A DNA stretch of 64,000 nt from Bombus terrestris (taxonomy: Eukaryota > Arthropoda > Insecta > Hymenoptera > Apidae). Below the pieces are notes generated by a model. The model saw nothing but the letters and a program-made list of their open reading frames with translations. It was not told the DNA's origin and made no database searches. The stretch is taken from assembly GCF_910591885.1 (NCBI RefSeq), contig NC_063276.1:3162001-3226000 (forward strand), read 5' to 3'. A program made the translations under genes and the position numbers. Of the stretch, positions 24,422 through 39,400 are shown one piece after another (the first letter of the stretch is position 1; each line of letters begins with the position of its first letter).

Positions 24422-27400
24422 GTACGTTGAATTTAACCAGTTGTAATTTAATTTGTGAATCAATAGATCGTAAAACGTGGATAAAGGATCACATTTGAGT
24501 TTCTAACGAAGTTTCTGATTAGAGGCCATTGAATAGGATTAGGCGTTGATAGGTTAAAATCTCTGTATCTTTTTATCGAAAGTGATTATGGGTGTGGTAG
24601 TCTTCTCATGGTAGAAGAACGATTTGGAAACTGCCATATCTACGCAAGTTTATCTTAACAGATAGATTATCTATCGAAATCCTGCCGCGCATTCCATGTA
24701 ATTAGAGCTCCATGAGTATCGTTTACTATTTAGCTGTTCGTCGGCTAAGCTCGTACGATTTAATCGACCCGTGTTTTCTATCGGGATTTGCTGTCTTTTT
24801 GTGTTTAAACAACTTTTAAGCTTATTTTTAAATATAGAGGCTTGATTTGTTTGATGTAATTTGAGGGCATTTATAGGATTTAATAACTGATTTGGTTATA
24901 GTTTGAATTGGAGATGAATCAAGCCGGAAAAGGTTAAATATTTTTAAAATTATAATTAGAAATTAAAAGTTTTTCTTAAAAAGTAGACAAAGTATTCAAA
25001 TGTATCTACTAAAAAATAATATTTGTACCAGTTACATTCTATTTTAACTCTAAATACATACATTTGTTCTGTACAATTCTATTATAGTGAAATCCATCAT
25101 GGCTGCTTTTTAACCTTACATTACGGAACACACAAAATTCTATAGTCTATCCCTAGATTCTATACAAATTATTTTAAGTTCTTCCATAGTTACCCTGGTT
25201 CAATCTCTCTTCGTTACTGAAATACTTATTGCATAAGTACTGAACAATTTTTCCAAAAATTATTACGTTCAATTCTTAATCTAATTTCCTAGAAAAATCG
25301 TAATATCATGCATTATATGTATTTTACTTCGGACAAGTTCAGAAGTAAGGTTTGCTGAAAACTACAAGGAACGTGTGCAAGTAGTTGTGTTTGCAGACGT
25401 TACGCTCGAAGAATCCGCAAGCGTATATACGCGCGTGCGTTACAATCGCGTTACATGGTTTCCAACGGCTTAGAAAAGCGACGAACAGCTTCAGACAGAG
25501 ACAGAGTTTAAGCATTTTAATCAAATCTACGATGTTACCTGCTTGTCATTGCCCTCTCGGTTTGCACGTAGCCATCTATTGGCACGCTTTTCAGTGCGAA
25601 CGCGAGCTAACCACTGAGGTTGCTGTTTCTCCTCATTGGCGTATATAATCGCATTTTTCTTCTCTTGAATATCTACATTTTTTGTTGTTTTCTCTTGTTG
25701 TTTAGAACAGTAAAAAGTTCCTTACAATTAGGTTCTTGCAGAAAAAAATACTTTTTCAAAACAAACATAAATATTATTTAAGTTTAAATTAGTAGATACT
25801 TTAGATTAAGTTTCAACGAAGGAAAGTAAGTTAAACTTGATTTACATTTAAACGAAAAGTTCGTCTTTACTAGATTTTATGAAAGGAGAATATCTTTCAT
25901 AGCAATATTCACGTTGTTCGACTATAATTAAGTACAGATTTTAAGTTAGCTTCAAATGACACAACATAGGTTTCATTTCATTCACATTCGAATAAAAAGT
26001 TTCTTTAACTATATATCCTGTGAAACAAAAATATTTTTCAAGGTAACATTGATGTTAATTAATTTCATAGGTATTTTAGGTTAGGTTCTAAGTGTTTCAA
26101 AGTGGATTAAATTTGGTTTACATTTCAATTATTATGCTTGTTTAACAGGATGTATGGAAGTTAAGAGGTTAGATTTTACTAGTGACTCATTCTAGTGAAG
26201 TTATGATGAATATATACTGTATATCATATGATAAACATAATGTGTATCATTTATATTTTATATTGCCCTTACTATCTTTAAAACAATATATTCCGATGAT
26301 GTATCGTGTAAATATCGTTTTTCAAATATTTAACTTTAAACTTCTCGATTGTCGTTATCTAAAAGGAGTGCAAGAATTCTCAGGTGTGACATATCTACAA
26401 ACAACATATCTTCACTGAAGAATTCGTGTTAATTGGCGAGTCATTTTGCAATGAAAACTAGCTTCTTTTGCCAGACATCAATTTCAAAATAGCATTGCAT
26501 TAACATAATGAACACTCTTATCGAATATGTTTTTCAACGACAACACGCGTTGTATATGTAGACATAAACGATCACAGCACGAACGTATTTAGTTATGAGC
26601 TCAATTAATTGTAATGCCTCCAGTCACTGCTTAGATACATAGCGTCAATAATGAAGGATATAAATACTATTCAAATAAGCGTCGTTCGGTGAACTAATCG
26701 GAATAAATTGTTTGTGCTAACGATTTGTAATCCATTTGCAATTCTTATTTCCCCTCAATTGTTTAAATAGAAAAATTCATTTAATAAATTAATAAAATTA
26801 GAATTTTGTTCGTATATGTTGTCGGTGGAATAATTTGTGTTTTCGAATTGGAGATAATTTTAAATTAGAGTATTATTGATAATAAGCTGTAGTGGAAGTT
26901 TATATAATTTTTAGATGATAATTGTAAAGCCCAAATACATATGTATCTGGAACAGAAGATCAGTATACTTATTAATCGAAGTAGCACATAGAGTAATAAA
27001 TGGAAGTTTTAGTAGCCGGAAAACTACGTCTTTAAATTGGATTCCGTCGTTTTATTATCCATAAATTTCCATTGTTTTATCTCTAACTCACTTAAAAAGA
27101 ATGTTTTTGCGTATCTTACTTTAGCGTTAAAAAAATACTACAGAAAGATTAGAAGAAATATTTAAAAAGTTCGTTAAAGAAGTGTTTGAACAATCTTATT
27201 AAATATCAAAATGTTCTATAAGCTGGTAACAATATTAAGGGTTAGATTAAAATTATATAAAATTCATTCAACATAAAATTACACGAAGTAAAAGGAGAAT
27301 TGTGCCACAGTGTGCTCGACTATTTCAATCACGAGCTATCGCCAGGTTCCGATAAGGTATCTTCCCTGAGAGTGAAAGAATCATTTCCATCGTCGTAGAA

Positions 27401-30400
27401 ATAGAAAATTATCCATCATTAGTGAAAGTCATCAGGGTTATTTTATTGAATTCTTCTGTGTAATAATGTTTTTGTCGTCTTGGAAAAAATATAAAATACT
27501 TAAAAAGATTAATCTCTTGAACGATAATTCTGCGATATGAGTTGATTATTGGATATACATCAATACGATAAAACACACTGTTGGAGTTTGAACACCTTAA
27601 ACTGTAATAAGTATGATTCGTGTCTTTGAAAAACTTTCGTTTTATCCGTCATTTTTAGCGAGTTATGAGTTTATTATCCGCCTCATTTCGTACCATTCAG
27701 ACAACTGTCATCAGTTTTTTAATGTGCTTACTGATTACATTGGCAAGTTAACAGTATATGTTTTTGAAAATGTATGAATTTTTTGCTAACTTATAGTTCT
27801 GTCTCTCTTTAATAATCTGTAACACATGCACATATATACGAGGAATAATCCGAAATAAGAAGAAAATGTATGTATGTCAGAACATTAAAAGTAAAGCAAC
27901 ATTAAAAGTACAAATAATATAGCGAGCGGTGTAGAGAAAAATGCTTAAGGATAAAAGATATTGAAGATAAAAAATGTAAATATGACGAAATTCTAGAACT
28001 CTTCTTGTACTTGTTTTTAAAAAAAAATTCTTGAACTATATTATCTATTTTTGGATTATCTTGTATAACATATTTGCTAAGGTAATTTTGTTACTAAATT
28101 TTTACGATGTTTTATTGTGTGATGATCCTTTATCTTTGATAAATTATCGGATGAATCGTGATCGAGGATTATATGATACGTAATTGTCTAAAGAGATCAA
28201 GAGATCAAGAGATGAAAAGATCAAAAGATCATAAATCTACTAAAGAATTTAAAAACTTGATATACCCCTTGCGTCTTACGATCATGTTTTCGTATAAATT
28301 AACGATCAAAATAAAGAATTCCTCCCAACTTTATCGAAAAGTATAAAAACGAATTTGTGATCCCTAAAACAAGTATTGACACCTATTTAACATAAATTTC
28401 CGATTTTATATAATATTTTTTTAATCAAACTAAACTCAAACATCTTTGAAAATCTTGTCAGAATCATTAATTAAAAGTCATGATTGATTTTATGCTCAAT
28501 TTTCTGCTTTAAATCTTACCCTTCCAAAAGAAATCTTGTTCACTGACTTTCATGAATTAAACTACCGGCAAAATTAATGCGTCGTTCACGGACAATGGCG
28601 GACGAGCCTGGTTACTAGGGGAAAAAAGGGGGCAGCATTGTGGCGAAACGTGTGCAAGGTAAATAAAGAGTAAGCGCGAACGACGTTTACCCGAGAGAAC
28701 CGTTTTGTTTTTTACCAGTGTTCGTGACTCGACGAGATTATTATCCTCGGTTTATCGTTGCTATCGTCGGCATGTGTCATAAATTTTTTCTCGTCTTATA
28801 AGGACCGAACAACAACCGAATAAATGTGTACGCGAACTTGAATTGCATGTTTAGTGTGTATATGGAAAAACTGGGATTTAATAGGACTCTGCTTCCTTTC
28901 TACTGTGCGATGAGGTAAAGGAAGGGAACTCATTGTTCCCCTTGATCCTTAATCGTAGAGTTAGTGCAAAGTTAAGCATCTGGAACAAAAGTACTTTACG
29001 TGTAATATTTGTATTAAAAAAATAATTTCCTATTTTTAAGTTAAATGTTATTGTAATGCCTGATATTAAAAATTGAAATTCTTATTTACTTATGAGAGAA
29101 ATAGTATCATACTCTCTTGTGGACTGAGAATTATAGCGTAATATAAGCCAAATTATGAGAACTTGAATTTAGTCACGTATTTCAATTCTTGATAGAATCA
29201 TTCTATCGAGTATTATACAAGTTCCATAACTAACTAAATTATAACTTCACGCTTGTGAATATTCTATTTCTAGTTTCGTGATTTGAAAAATTTAGCAAAA
29301 TTTTATAATAATAAATATATTACGCATTTTTATGACTTACTCTTTACACCGTTATGATTTTCAGTGCTCTACTTATAGGAAAGTATTTATATTTTACCAA
29401 TATTGCAACTAAAATAGAACTGTTTAGAAATTCCCCTAGCATTCCTACGAAACATCGGATTTGAAAGAAAACAGAAATTTCCATTTCCGTTACTAGTGTT
29501 TCTAAAACCTTTCCAAATAAGGTGCTGTGTTTAAAGCGTGTCTAATTTTGGTGAAATGTTTGGTTTTAGGGGCGCAGTATGTGCCCGGTGTTGGGCTTGG
29601 CGCCGCACCCCAAACAAGGAGTTACATCTTCGACTACACGCCAAACTATCCACCGTCCAGAGTCGACAAATTCAGGGGTGGTACTGATATACAGAAGAGA
29701 ATGACTCAGAGGGAAGATACACTGAGGTTTGAGCAGGGCCGTATTAAGGCCCTGCAGGAGGAACGTCTGCATATACAGAAGAAGACATTCACTAAATGGA
29801 TCAACTCGTTTCTGTTGAAGGTACATTTTGCTTTCTTTATAACTTCCGATATTATAAAAGAAACAATAATTCTTAAGAGAATATATCTTTTAATTTTTCG
29901 AAAATAATTAAAAATAATTAAAATAATTAAAATTAAAATATAACAATACTAAAGATATTTGTAAAAATGGTCTACTTTTGTGTGAATATAACATTTATCA
30001 ATTGCTTGTAAAAGACATTAAAATAATTTGAAAAAAAAAATGCTAGAAAAGTAATTAGAAAATGTAGATGGTACGATATTTATACAAATACCTAAGATAT
30101 TTATAAGAATGACACACGTCATATTAGGGTCGCTAGAATATCTATATAGGAAGGAATCCGGAGACTTGTTGAATCGATTACTTTCACTTCGCAGGCACGT
30201 ATGGAAGTGGAGGATTTATTCACGGATCTAGCGGACGGCAAGAAATTACTAAAACTGCTAGAGATCATCTCCGGTGAACGATTGGCTAAACCTAACAATG
30301 GTCGTATGCGGGTACACAAAATCGAGAACGTGAACAAATCTCTGGCGTTTCTTCATACTAAGGTAGATTTAATTAATCGTTTTCCCACATACTATTCAAA

Positions 30401-33400
30401 TGAACTTCATCTTTCCATGTATTTCAAAAGTGTATTTTAAATACATATACGTCTTGTTTCTATTCCACAAATAGTCACGTGAGAATTTAAAAAATATTTT
30501 AAGTTTTCTAAGAAAATATACCTAGGGAAATCTATGATTCTAGGGATACCTATGGATCTAGGGATACTTATGATTCTAGGGATCCCTATATATTTCTAAT
30601 TTCAGAAAATGATTCTAGAAGAACTTAGGTAAATCTAAAAAATAGTATCTATGGAAACTCGAAATACAAAGTTTCATATTTTCTAGAAGAACATAAAATT
30701 ATACTTTAAAATTAACATTATAGAACCGAGCGTTTTCATTGACAGTCATCACTACTAATCTTTAATAGCTTTTGCATCAATCTTTCAATATTTGCAACGG
30801 TTGTATTTACACTAAAAGTTTACAGTTCCTGGCATAATCAAACAAAAACGACTTGACAGTTAATTTCTCTTGAAATCTTCTTCTTAATCTTAAGATATCT
30901 TCATAAACGAACAAATTATCATATTCGACATCTTCCTAAGTAAGATTAGAAAATTTCTCCCGGAGGTATAGATTCTAGTAGCTTTGTTCACTACATCGAT
31001 GTATCTAATTGTTCGTTAGAGAGGACGTAGGAAATAATTCTCACGCTTTCACGATTGTCTTCTCTATTTCGCGACAGCGTTACATTCGATTATGAGATTA
31101 TGTAAGGGGCGGCGCTGTTACGTAAGTGAAAATTGAAATTTTCTCCCGGCGAGGCTTTTCCTCGCCATGAACATTAATAAATGGCTATATGTATTATCTG
31201 GCATCCGACTCGTGTTTGCTCGATCGTTTCGTTACACTTGAGCTATCAGCCGTTTTATTCAAGTAACTGACTAATTACGGTTAAGTGTAAATGATGCCAG
31301 ACATGAAAATTAAAAGTGATTTAGTTTCGCGAATTTTAAGAGCACTGCAAAATCAGAAGAATGAACACGTGAAACCGTAAGAGAAAAGGTGAGATAAGCG
31401 ACGCGTGGCTGCTACTTCCGGTAATGGGAGACTCTGATCGTGATCATCTTTCTTGGGCAAAATCATAAATGTGCTATGCACACGTGTGGCGTTCGATGTC
31501 TAGAGAAACGAAGAACGTAAAATATAGGATTTCAGTTTATAATATAAAGTATAAAAACCTTCGAGTTTCTTCTTTCGAAAGAATAATTTGAGATCTCGGG
31601 AATATAGAAATTTGTATCTGCTGGAAAAATCCAAGATCTTTGAAGATCGAAGATTAAGAACTAGAAAACTTTGAAGTATAATAGGATTTTAGGTTTCCTT
31701 AATAAATATGAGGTCTAAGAATCTTTGATATCCTTGAGCAGTGTAAGATCTAGGGAAATTTACAACCTAGGGTTTTGAATCTTTAAAGGAAGCACAGAGA
31801 TCACGAAAGTGTAGAATATTCTATGTATAATTCTGGGGAGACAAAACAGTTTGCAACGGTTTCCTTTGGTTTACCAAGTCATACGACAAGAATAAATTAT
31901 AAAAGTCACAATACTTAGAAGCAACGTCTTTCAGACGCATCTTGCGCCCACGATCCCGTAACTACATTACGTCGCGCCATATGCAGCATACATAAAACTA
32001 TTATGTCATAAGCTACGAAGCATAGAGGCCATTCACGAGGACTTTGCACTTGTAGGGCTTCGCCGCAAGTTCCGCGTTCACGTAGGATGTCTTTTCTAAC
32101 TTCTATAGGGTATGGTGTATCGACTGTGAGAGGTACACCCAAGCACTATACATTATACATGACTAACATTATTATGCAATTTCGACGATAAGAATAATAA
32201 TTAATTACCATGTTAGAATCGTTATGCAATATATTTAGTACTTTTTAAAGAGAACTTTTTAATTAACAGAAATCTATTATCACTTTATCTCTATCAAAAT
32301 TATCATAAAAACAATATTAAATATAACATTTTAGATGCTTAAACAATTTATAAAGAATCATATAATATTTTAAATGTTCTTTAAATTGATTGTTTTCTCA
32401 CATACTTTAGGATTAAGGCAATATTATATCTAGGGAATCTAGGTTCTCCCTAAGATTCTAGGGATCCCTATAGTCCAAATGTAAGAAGAAAATTATAAAA
32501 GATTGTCATTGAAATTCAATCAGAAATGGTTTCGTATAAAAGCAGAGAGTCGATTGGAGGAAAAGAAAATCCGCATTTCCGCATACATTCCACGTGTCAG
32601 TTTTGCCAAATGCGGAACTTTCGTCAAATACTTTCGCGATTTGCAGGTTTGAAATTCGTCGCGTTAGCCGATTTTCCTTCACTTTCTAAACCGGATGAAA
32701 AATCGTTGGGACGTTTATGGAATGTGTTTGCATTAGCCGAGGATCACCTTCCAGAAATAGCCGTGTCCTTTCCAATGATCCTGGTGGGAGATATTGCCCG
32801 TCATCACTCGGTAAACCAAGCGACTATATATACAGACTATGGTGATTGATTCACGTGCCAAATTCGATTGGGTGTGGTTGTCCCCAGATTTCGACATTTG
32901 TCATTCCTCTACACGTATCGTTTCAAATTATCATTCGAGACTTGTTACTCGAATATGTCATTGTTGAACCAATCGTGGTCGTTTATCAAGTACACTTTGG
33001 GGCGTCTGATTGATAAGCTGACGCATTATAGCTATTTTTTACGAGATGAAAATATTGTATATTAAGTCTAGAAGCAGAAATAAAAAACACTTGTGGTTTT
33101 TTTAGCAGAAATGCTAGGGACATTTTTCTTCCTTTGGAGTAATGTTAGGGACATTTTTCTTCCTTTGGAGAAATGTTAGGGACATTTTTAAATTAAGATT
33201 GAAATTAATTTAAACTAGGGATTGCAGATTTTCAGTTTGAGTGTTTGGGTTTATTAATAAGTAATAATTAGGCATAGATTAATAAATTTGTAACTAGCTT
33301 AGCTAAATAGAATTATGGTAAGCGGTTTAGCTAGATAATATTATTATACATCAGAGAGGAATATTTCTGTTAGGGAACGCATCTTCTTCCAAAGAAATGA

Positions 33401-36400
33401 CATTTTTGTGATATTTAAAATATAATTGTCCAAGATCAGAAGAAATTTAAAAAATATGAAAAATTGTATTAATTACGAAAAATTCTTCTTAATTCTCCGA
33501 AAGAACAAATATCACAAAAGATAAATTTAGTCTGAATCGTTAATCCAGAAATGTTGGCAATCTCTTTTGTTCTTATTATCAAATGATAAATCTATCAAGC
33601 GAATAATTCGCGGATGGAAAGTTATTCGTGGAAAGGACATGTTTCGCGCGTGTTTATTACCGCTCATGTTACGCGATTCGCGGCAACCTCGTTACGTAAA
33701 GCATCTTGCTAATCGCGTATAAAAAGTGTAAAATATGCGGACGTGATCTTAGGCGAGCATTAAATTTATGTACCTGTTCGTAATCAACGTTGGAGCTTTC
33801 GGTTTACATGTTGTACATTGCTACATAGAATACATCTACCTTATGGTTAAATTCTCTTATTTCCCATACTGTTGCTTTGTTCCTTGAAAATTCTGTATTA
33901 TCGTAGCCCCAGTAATAGTATTGTGATAAGATAAGCGAATAGAAGAATATATGAAAATTGTTTGTAACTCTTTATCTAATAATAAATATCTCCACAAATA
34001 TATAATTCGTGCAACAGCATATCACCTACGTAAATCTGTAAGATTCTCCTTTGGAATACAAAGTACATGTATTATTTACTGCTAGTTCATAAACACGTCG
34101 TGATTGTTATTTTTAACTATGATGAATTTGTTTTGACTACTATAGTTTTCGAATTCTTGGATTTTAACATCTTGCTCAATAAGCCAAAGGAGCGTCATTC
34201 TTTCTATTTTTTAATGATGATTTTTATATGCTTTCCTTAAACTCGAACAATTTTTTAAAAATACAAAAATAAAATGAAAATTCAGGATCCTTTAAACGAT
34301 ATGTAGGTTGTACAGAATGGTTGAGGAAAACTCAGAAAAAATATAGCTGAACAATGTAGAAAAGTCATACTGTGAAAACACATTTTCATTGTATCGTAGA
34401 AAGAGAAACAAAGACACGGAATTTGGAAGTTTGAAAGAATGCAAATGATGATAAGGAGGATGTAGAGAACATTATGCTGCGGGATTGCAGGATAGTGTTC
34501 CTGGAGCATTCTGTAACTATGTATCCAAGGCTCTGACAAGATAACTGCGTCTAAAACGTGGATGGCTCTCGCTCTAGGGGCTGTTCCCATGACCGAAAGA
34601 ATCGGAGCCGACAGTAATTAGGGAGGTAGCCTCGGGCTATTCGGAGAAACCGTAGTCCCCTTGCAGCTTGAAATAACCATACGTACAAGGGTAATATTTC
34701 TCAATGTCTAATCTCAAGGATAAGGGAGGAGTAATGTAGGTACGGTCTGAGAAAGAGGAGGAATTTTAGGATTTTTAGTGCTAATAACCTTTCTTTTAAA
34801 ATGGTTGTAAAATATATTGTACAACGCGTCATAGATAGGTTATTTAGGGTGAGTTTACAATGCTGGAATATTGATTTAGTGTATTATTGGAATATTGAGA
34901 TATTAGAATGTTGGATTCTTTTGATTTTTGGGATACTTGAAGTTCTTTTTTTTTTATTTACTTGCAAGTAGTCTACTATCAATTATCATTGAGAATTATA
35001 AGTAAATTATTCTGGCGTGGTACTATAACGTGAATAATAATCGTCGATACACGCATCAGGCTTAATTATATTGCCTTGTTGAAAAACGTAAGCCAATTCT
35101 AGACGTTTCTCTTTTAATTAGTCTTTATCTGCAGTTTAGTATTCAGTTAGGAATACAGTAGGAACTTCATTTGTTGGTAACTTTAATTAATGAGCGATTA
35201 ACAGAACTTTTGTTGGTTGAATTCTCTTATCTAAATGCGAGCTCCTATTATGTAAACGAAAAATAATTGGTAGCGAGGAGAATTGATGAGCTCCTCAAGT
35301 TAGGATAAATGGAGCGTTAGTGTAATTTTTGTTTGCACTTCGTCTCATATCTTCTCCAATTAGGAGTTTACTACGAGTATTAGTTAATTATGTATCAATA
35401 ACGCCCACGAAATGTGATGTCATTTTGATCGATGTTCAATTGGTTTTTATTGGCTTACTCAAATTACTCGAAGGTGAGTTTGTATCTCGATTGCAACAGA
35501 CCCTTTAAATTAATGAGTTAAGGATCGATTCGAGATTCGAATAGAAGGATCTCGCGACGGATAAACGAAAGGGATCGAAATCGAAGGGTACAATTAAAGA
35601 CAGAGAGAGGAGGAGATCTCTGAAAGGAGGACAGAACTGGAGGCAGGATCAAAGGAGCGAAACAGGGAGACATGGAGAGAAAGAGAGAAGTAAGGGTCAG
35701 CGACCGAGGCGAAACTTGCTAGACCGTGAGTCCCGCAGATGTGAAATGAAACCAGACGGCACATACGTTGCTCGTGTGTTGATCATTTCGCGTTAGACGC
35801 TGTTCCGCCACGAAGAACCGCTCTTACGAGCCTGTCCACACCTTCAGCCGACGCTTCTGGCTGCCTGTGAACACTCAATGACACTTCTTTCCTGATGTTT
35901 CACTTACAAAACGCGTGATTCAATGATGTCGATCAGGAATAGCGTTTTAACCAGAGATAGATCGAGATGTGATTTTTAGGTTTTGGGATATTCGCGAAAC
36001 TCAAACCCGAAGCTTTGTGTTTCGGAACTCTTGAAACTGGGAACTCTGAAAATGATTATTTTTATTTTATTATTTTTTTTTTTTTTTAATGAGGAGTATC
36101 CATCTTGTCAGGAAGAAAAAATGTCTTTTCAGAAAATGAAATTATTTTCTTTCGATATGAATGATTAGGATCGGTGAAATCGTACCAATTTAAATCAGCC
36201 TGAAGATTATACAGCAACTGGATTGGATCGGTATTGGTCAAATAAAAATAAATTCATATCGTAATCGTAAGCTATTTAAATAAATTATTATTTTCCTGGC
36301 GTCCGAGACTTTCGAATCTAAAAGCAAATAGAACATGGATATTTTATACATTTTTCCACATATCTTTTCTGTAAATGCATAAGTATATAAACATCTAATT

Positions 36401-39400
36401 TTTTCTTAATGTTGATAAATTATGATCTGAAAAATAGTGCAGACTTGATAACCTGCTGCCTCTAAACAATCGTTAATTCATCGAATCAAAATCACAAGTC
36501 TAGAAACATATGAATGTACTGTAGAAATATTGACTGAATCACCCTGTACAATTAAGTTCCTAACCTTACTTCATATTGTAACATAGCCTATTCATAATTT
36601 CGCATTAGTTGCGCCATCTTGCAAAAGAACTACCAAGATTCACGCGTGTTACATCATTTAACCAACAAGAAACCGATGAGTGGAGGAATTTATTTATATT
36701 TTTCCATGTACGCGTGATTAAAAGCGGACTCGTTGAAAGGACCGAGTAAAAAGTTTCGGTGAAAGTACAGCCAGAGGAACGTGTGACTTGCATTTCTCAG
36801 CAATTATCGTGAAAGGAGCAAAGAATCAGAGTGACTTGTCGCAGATTATACAAAGTGTTAAAAAGAGACCATTCATTATTTATGTAGTACATAGGATACA
36901 CCGTACTGAGTAAGAAAACCTTAGTACATATAGGTCGAAAGCTCAACCATTTCTGAGATATAAATATTTCTATATATTAGTATCACGATTGTTTTGCTAC
37001 TTATCGAGTTCTCGATATTTATAGAAGCTGTTCCATACGTCCTCCTTCCATCTCCATGCACGCTTGGCATCTTCATCTTACAAAGTCGCGATTTCTCTTA
37101 AAAATTCCAGATCTCTGACGAATTATTCAACAAGCATGCTGGATTCGGTTACATAATTCTTCGGTCACTTATCAGCGAAGAATGCACTTTGCTTTTCAAA
37201 TAGTTACGTCCATAATAAAAGGTCCAATGGAGGATATTGAGAACGTGGTTCATAAACACTGAGGTAAACGTCGCATGCGGCACGTAGAAGCCAGTAAGTC
37301 AATCACGATGCTAACATAAAGAAGTGTATATATCTCGAAAACCGTCGAGCCTTTGACCTGTGTTTACTAACAATCTTTTTGGCTCAGTATGGTGTGTCTT
37401 ATGTACTGTACAAATGTTGAATGTTTTTTTTTTTTGAATACCTTGTATATTTAACAGCGTAAAAATATCGAATGACCGTATGATAATCTTTGTTTTGAGA
37501 CCACGATAGACGTAGGAATTCGGTAAACAATTAATTGGAACGATCTGGTGTTATCAGTTATTAGCTGAGTTAATGCCGCGGGAGTAATTGGAACAGGGAC
37601 ATAGTGCGAAGATCAAGAAGATTACTTCTGAATGCGTTAAAATACAGTTAATAAACAGAATATCGGACTTTGCGGCATTGAAAAGAATCGTTCATCAACT
37701 TGAATTGCATTTTGTAAAAATCACAATCTGCTGTGACATTATGTTACAAAGGATAATCGGCCCTTATCTTTTTGAGGATTTTTATTCGTTACTCCGTTAC
37801 ACATTTGTCTATTCTCTCAAGTTCTCGTTGTCAGATTTAGATAACGTTAAAAATTGAGTAGCTATCTTGGAAATTTGTCCAAATTTCTTTTTCGTTAGTG
37901 AGATTAGTAATTCTATATATCAAGAGAAATACAACAGCTTATGGTTCGATAAATAAATTCATATTTCGCAAAATTAATAATGAACGCTGACAAGGCACAT
38001 GTTCACCATTGTATGCTTCATTATTTTCACCGTAGAGAAATAGTCGTAGAAACAATCAGAATCGTTCGTGGTACCCAAAGACAACATGGTTACCAGGGCA
38101 AAATCATTTGTCATATTTCTATAATAATTGTGAATTTTTAAATTACTTCGCTAGTTAATGTTTTCTTGTAGAAATCCAAATTGTAAAGTACATTATTTAT
38201 GGAATGACATGATACAATGAGTGTGAATATCTTGTCTTTTATTTATAATGATGATTTAAGATTACGTCAAATGCTAATTTATAGCGGTCTTGAAAGAAAG
38301 ATTCGTGCTTTTTAAAGATAAATTAGTGATGTCACCGACAATTGTATAATGAAACGCAGGATTTACGTAGGATGCCTGACTTAATGTCGTCATGAGTCAC
38401 GATCGATTCTGTGGTGGAACAATTATCATCGGAACTCGTCCTCTTCCGGTATTCTCTTCTATATCCGGTGCACGCTACACTTCTGAAAAATTGCACGATT
38501 TATTTCCTTTAACAAAGGAAAATGACTTGCATATGTAAGATGTATAACAAAATGTGTTTAAGTGGTTGTTAAAAGTTAAGATGGAGGTTAGGTTGATTAA
38601 CAGTTCGATAAATTGTGGATGGCTTACGGTTCTTTCGTGTGTACGTATTGCCCTATAAACAATCGATATTAATGGCCGACGAGGTTCATAAATATTCGGT
38701 TTTTAAGTTAACCATGATTTTATGCCGGTGACCTCGTATGCATTTCCCAAGTTTCTCTTTTTAGCACCCGTCAGAGAAAGCAGTACAGGACGCTTCAAAA
38801 TTTTGGCCACACGTGTTCGAATGAAAACTTATATATAAGGTGATACAGATATATAGATATATAGAATTAATCGAAGTGCTTAGATTTTGTATAAATGTTT
38901 TGAAATGATCTTGAGATGCTTCCAGTTATATAGGACATTCCAAGTATCATACGTGATGTCATGTATATACATAACACGTACATAGTTAGGTTGGTTTGGT
39001 TGCTGTTGGAATTAAGTTTAGGTTAGATTTGGTTAGAGTTATACAATCATGTGTGAAGCGATTTACAAATTGTTTTAGTGTTGCACACATTATCTTATTT
39101 AGCTATAGAAACTTATAGAAAAGCTTAAAACTGATATATGGTCACAGTGTGGGCAATCATTCCTATGTTTTCTTGAACAATTTTTTATTTTCTAATACAA
39201 ACATTAGATAACCGTTTTTCATTCTTTGGATACTTTCACGTTTGAATTTATATAAAAATTTTAAATATCAAAACCACAGATTCTTATTTATACTCTTGTT
39301 GAGATAACCTCTGCATTTTGGTTGTCTATATAGGAGTTAAGTCAATTTTAATTTCTATAGAGCGCTTCATATAGTATATTGTAAATTTAAATGGAATAAT

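Larger units (their letters stand above)
24422..29569 (+). other. kst intron 1
   Basis: A 5.1-kb intron with no convincing gene. It holds a degenerate ~138-bp threefold repeat (25740-26140), a short AGATCAAAAG-type repeat (28192-28230) and a CpG-richer patch at 28560-28760 that may be another promoter. The open frames at 25339-25648 overlap on opposite strands and are not recognisable. Confidence 0.6.

Noticed and set aside
32526..32849. 107-codon open frame in spectrin intron 3
   Set aside because: I recognise no domain, and it is not needed to join exons 3 and 4. Noted as open but unsupported.
38980..39060. TTAGG-like words suggesting a telomeric repeat
   Set aside because: TTAGGTT words are scattered and irregular, not a (TTAGG)n array.
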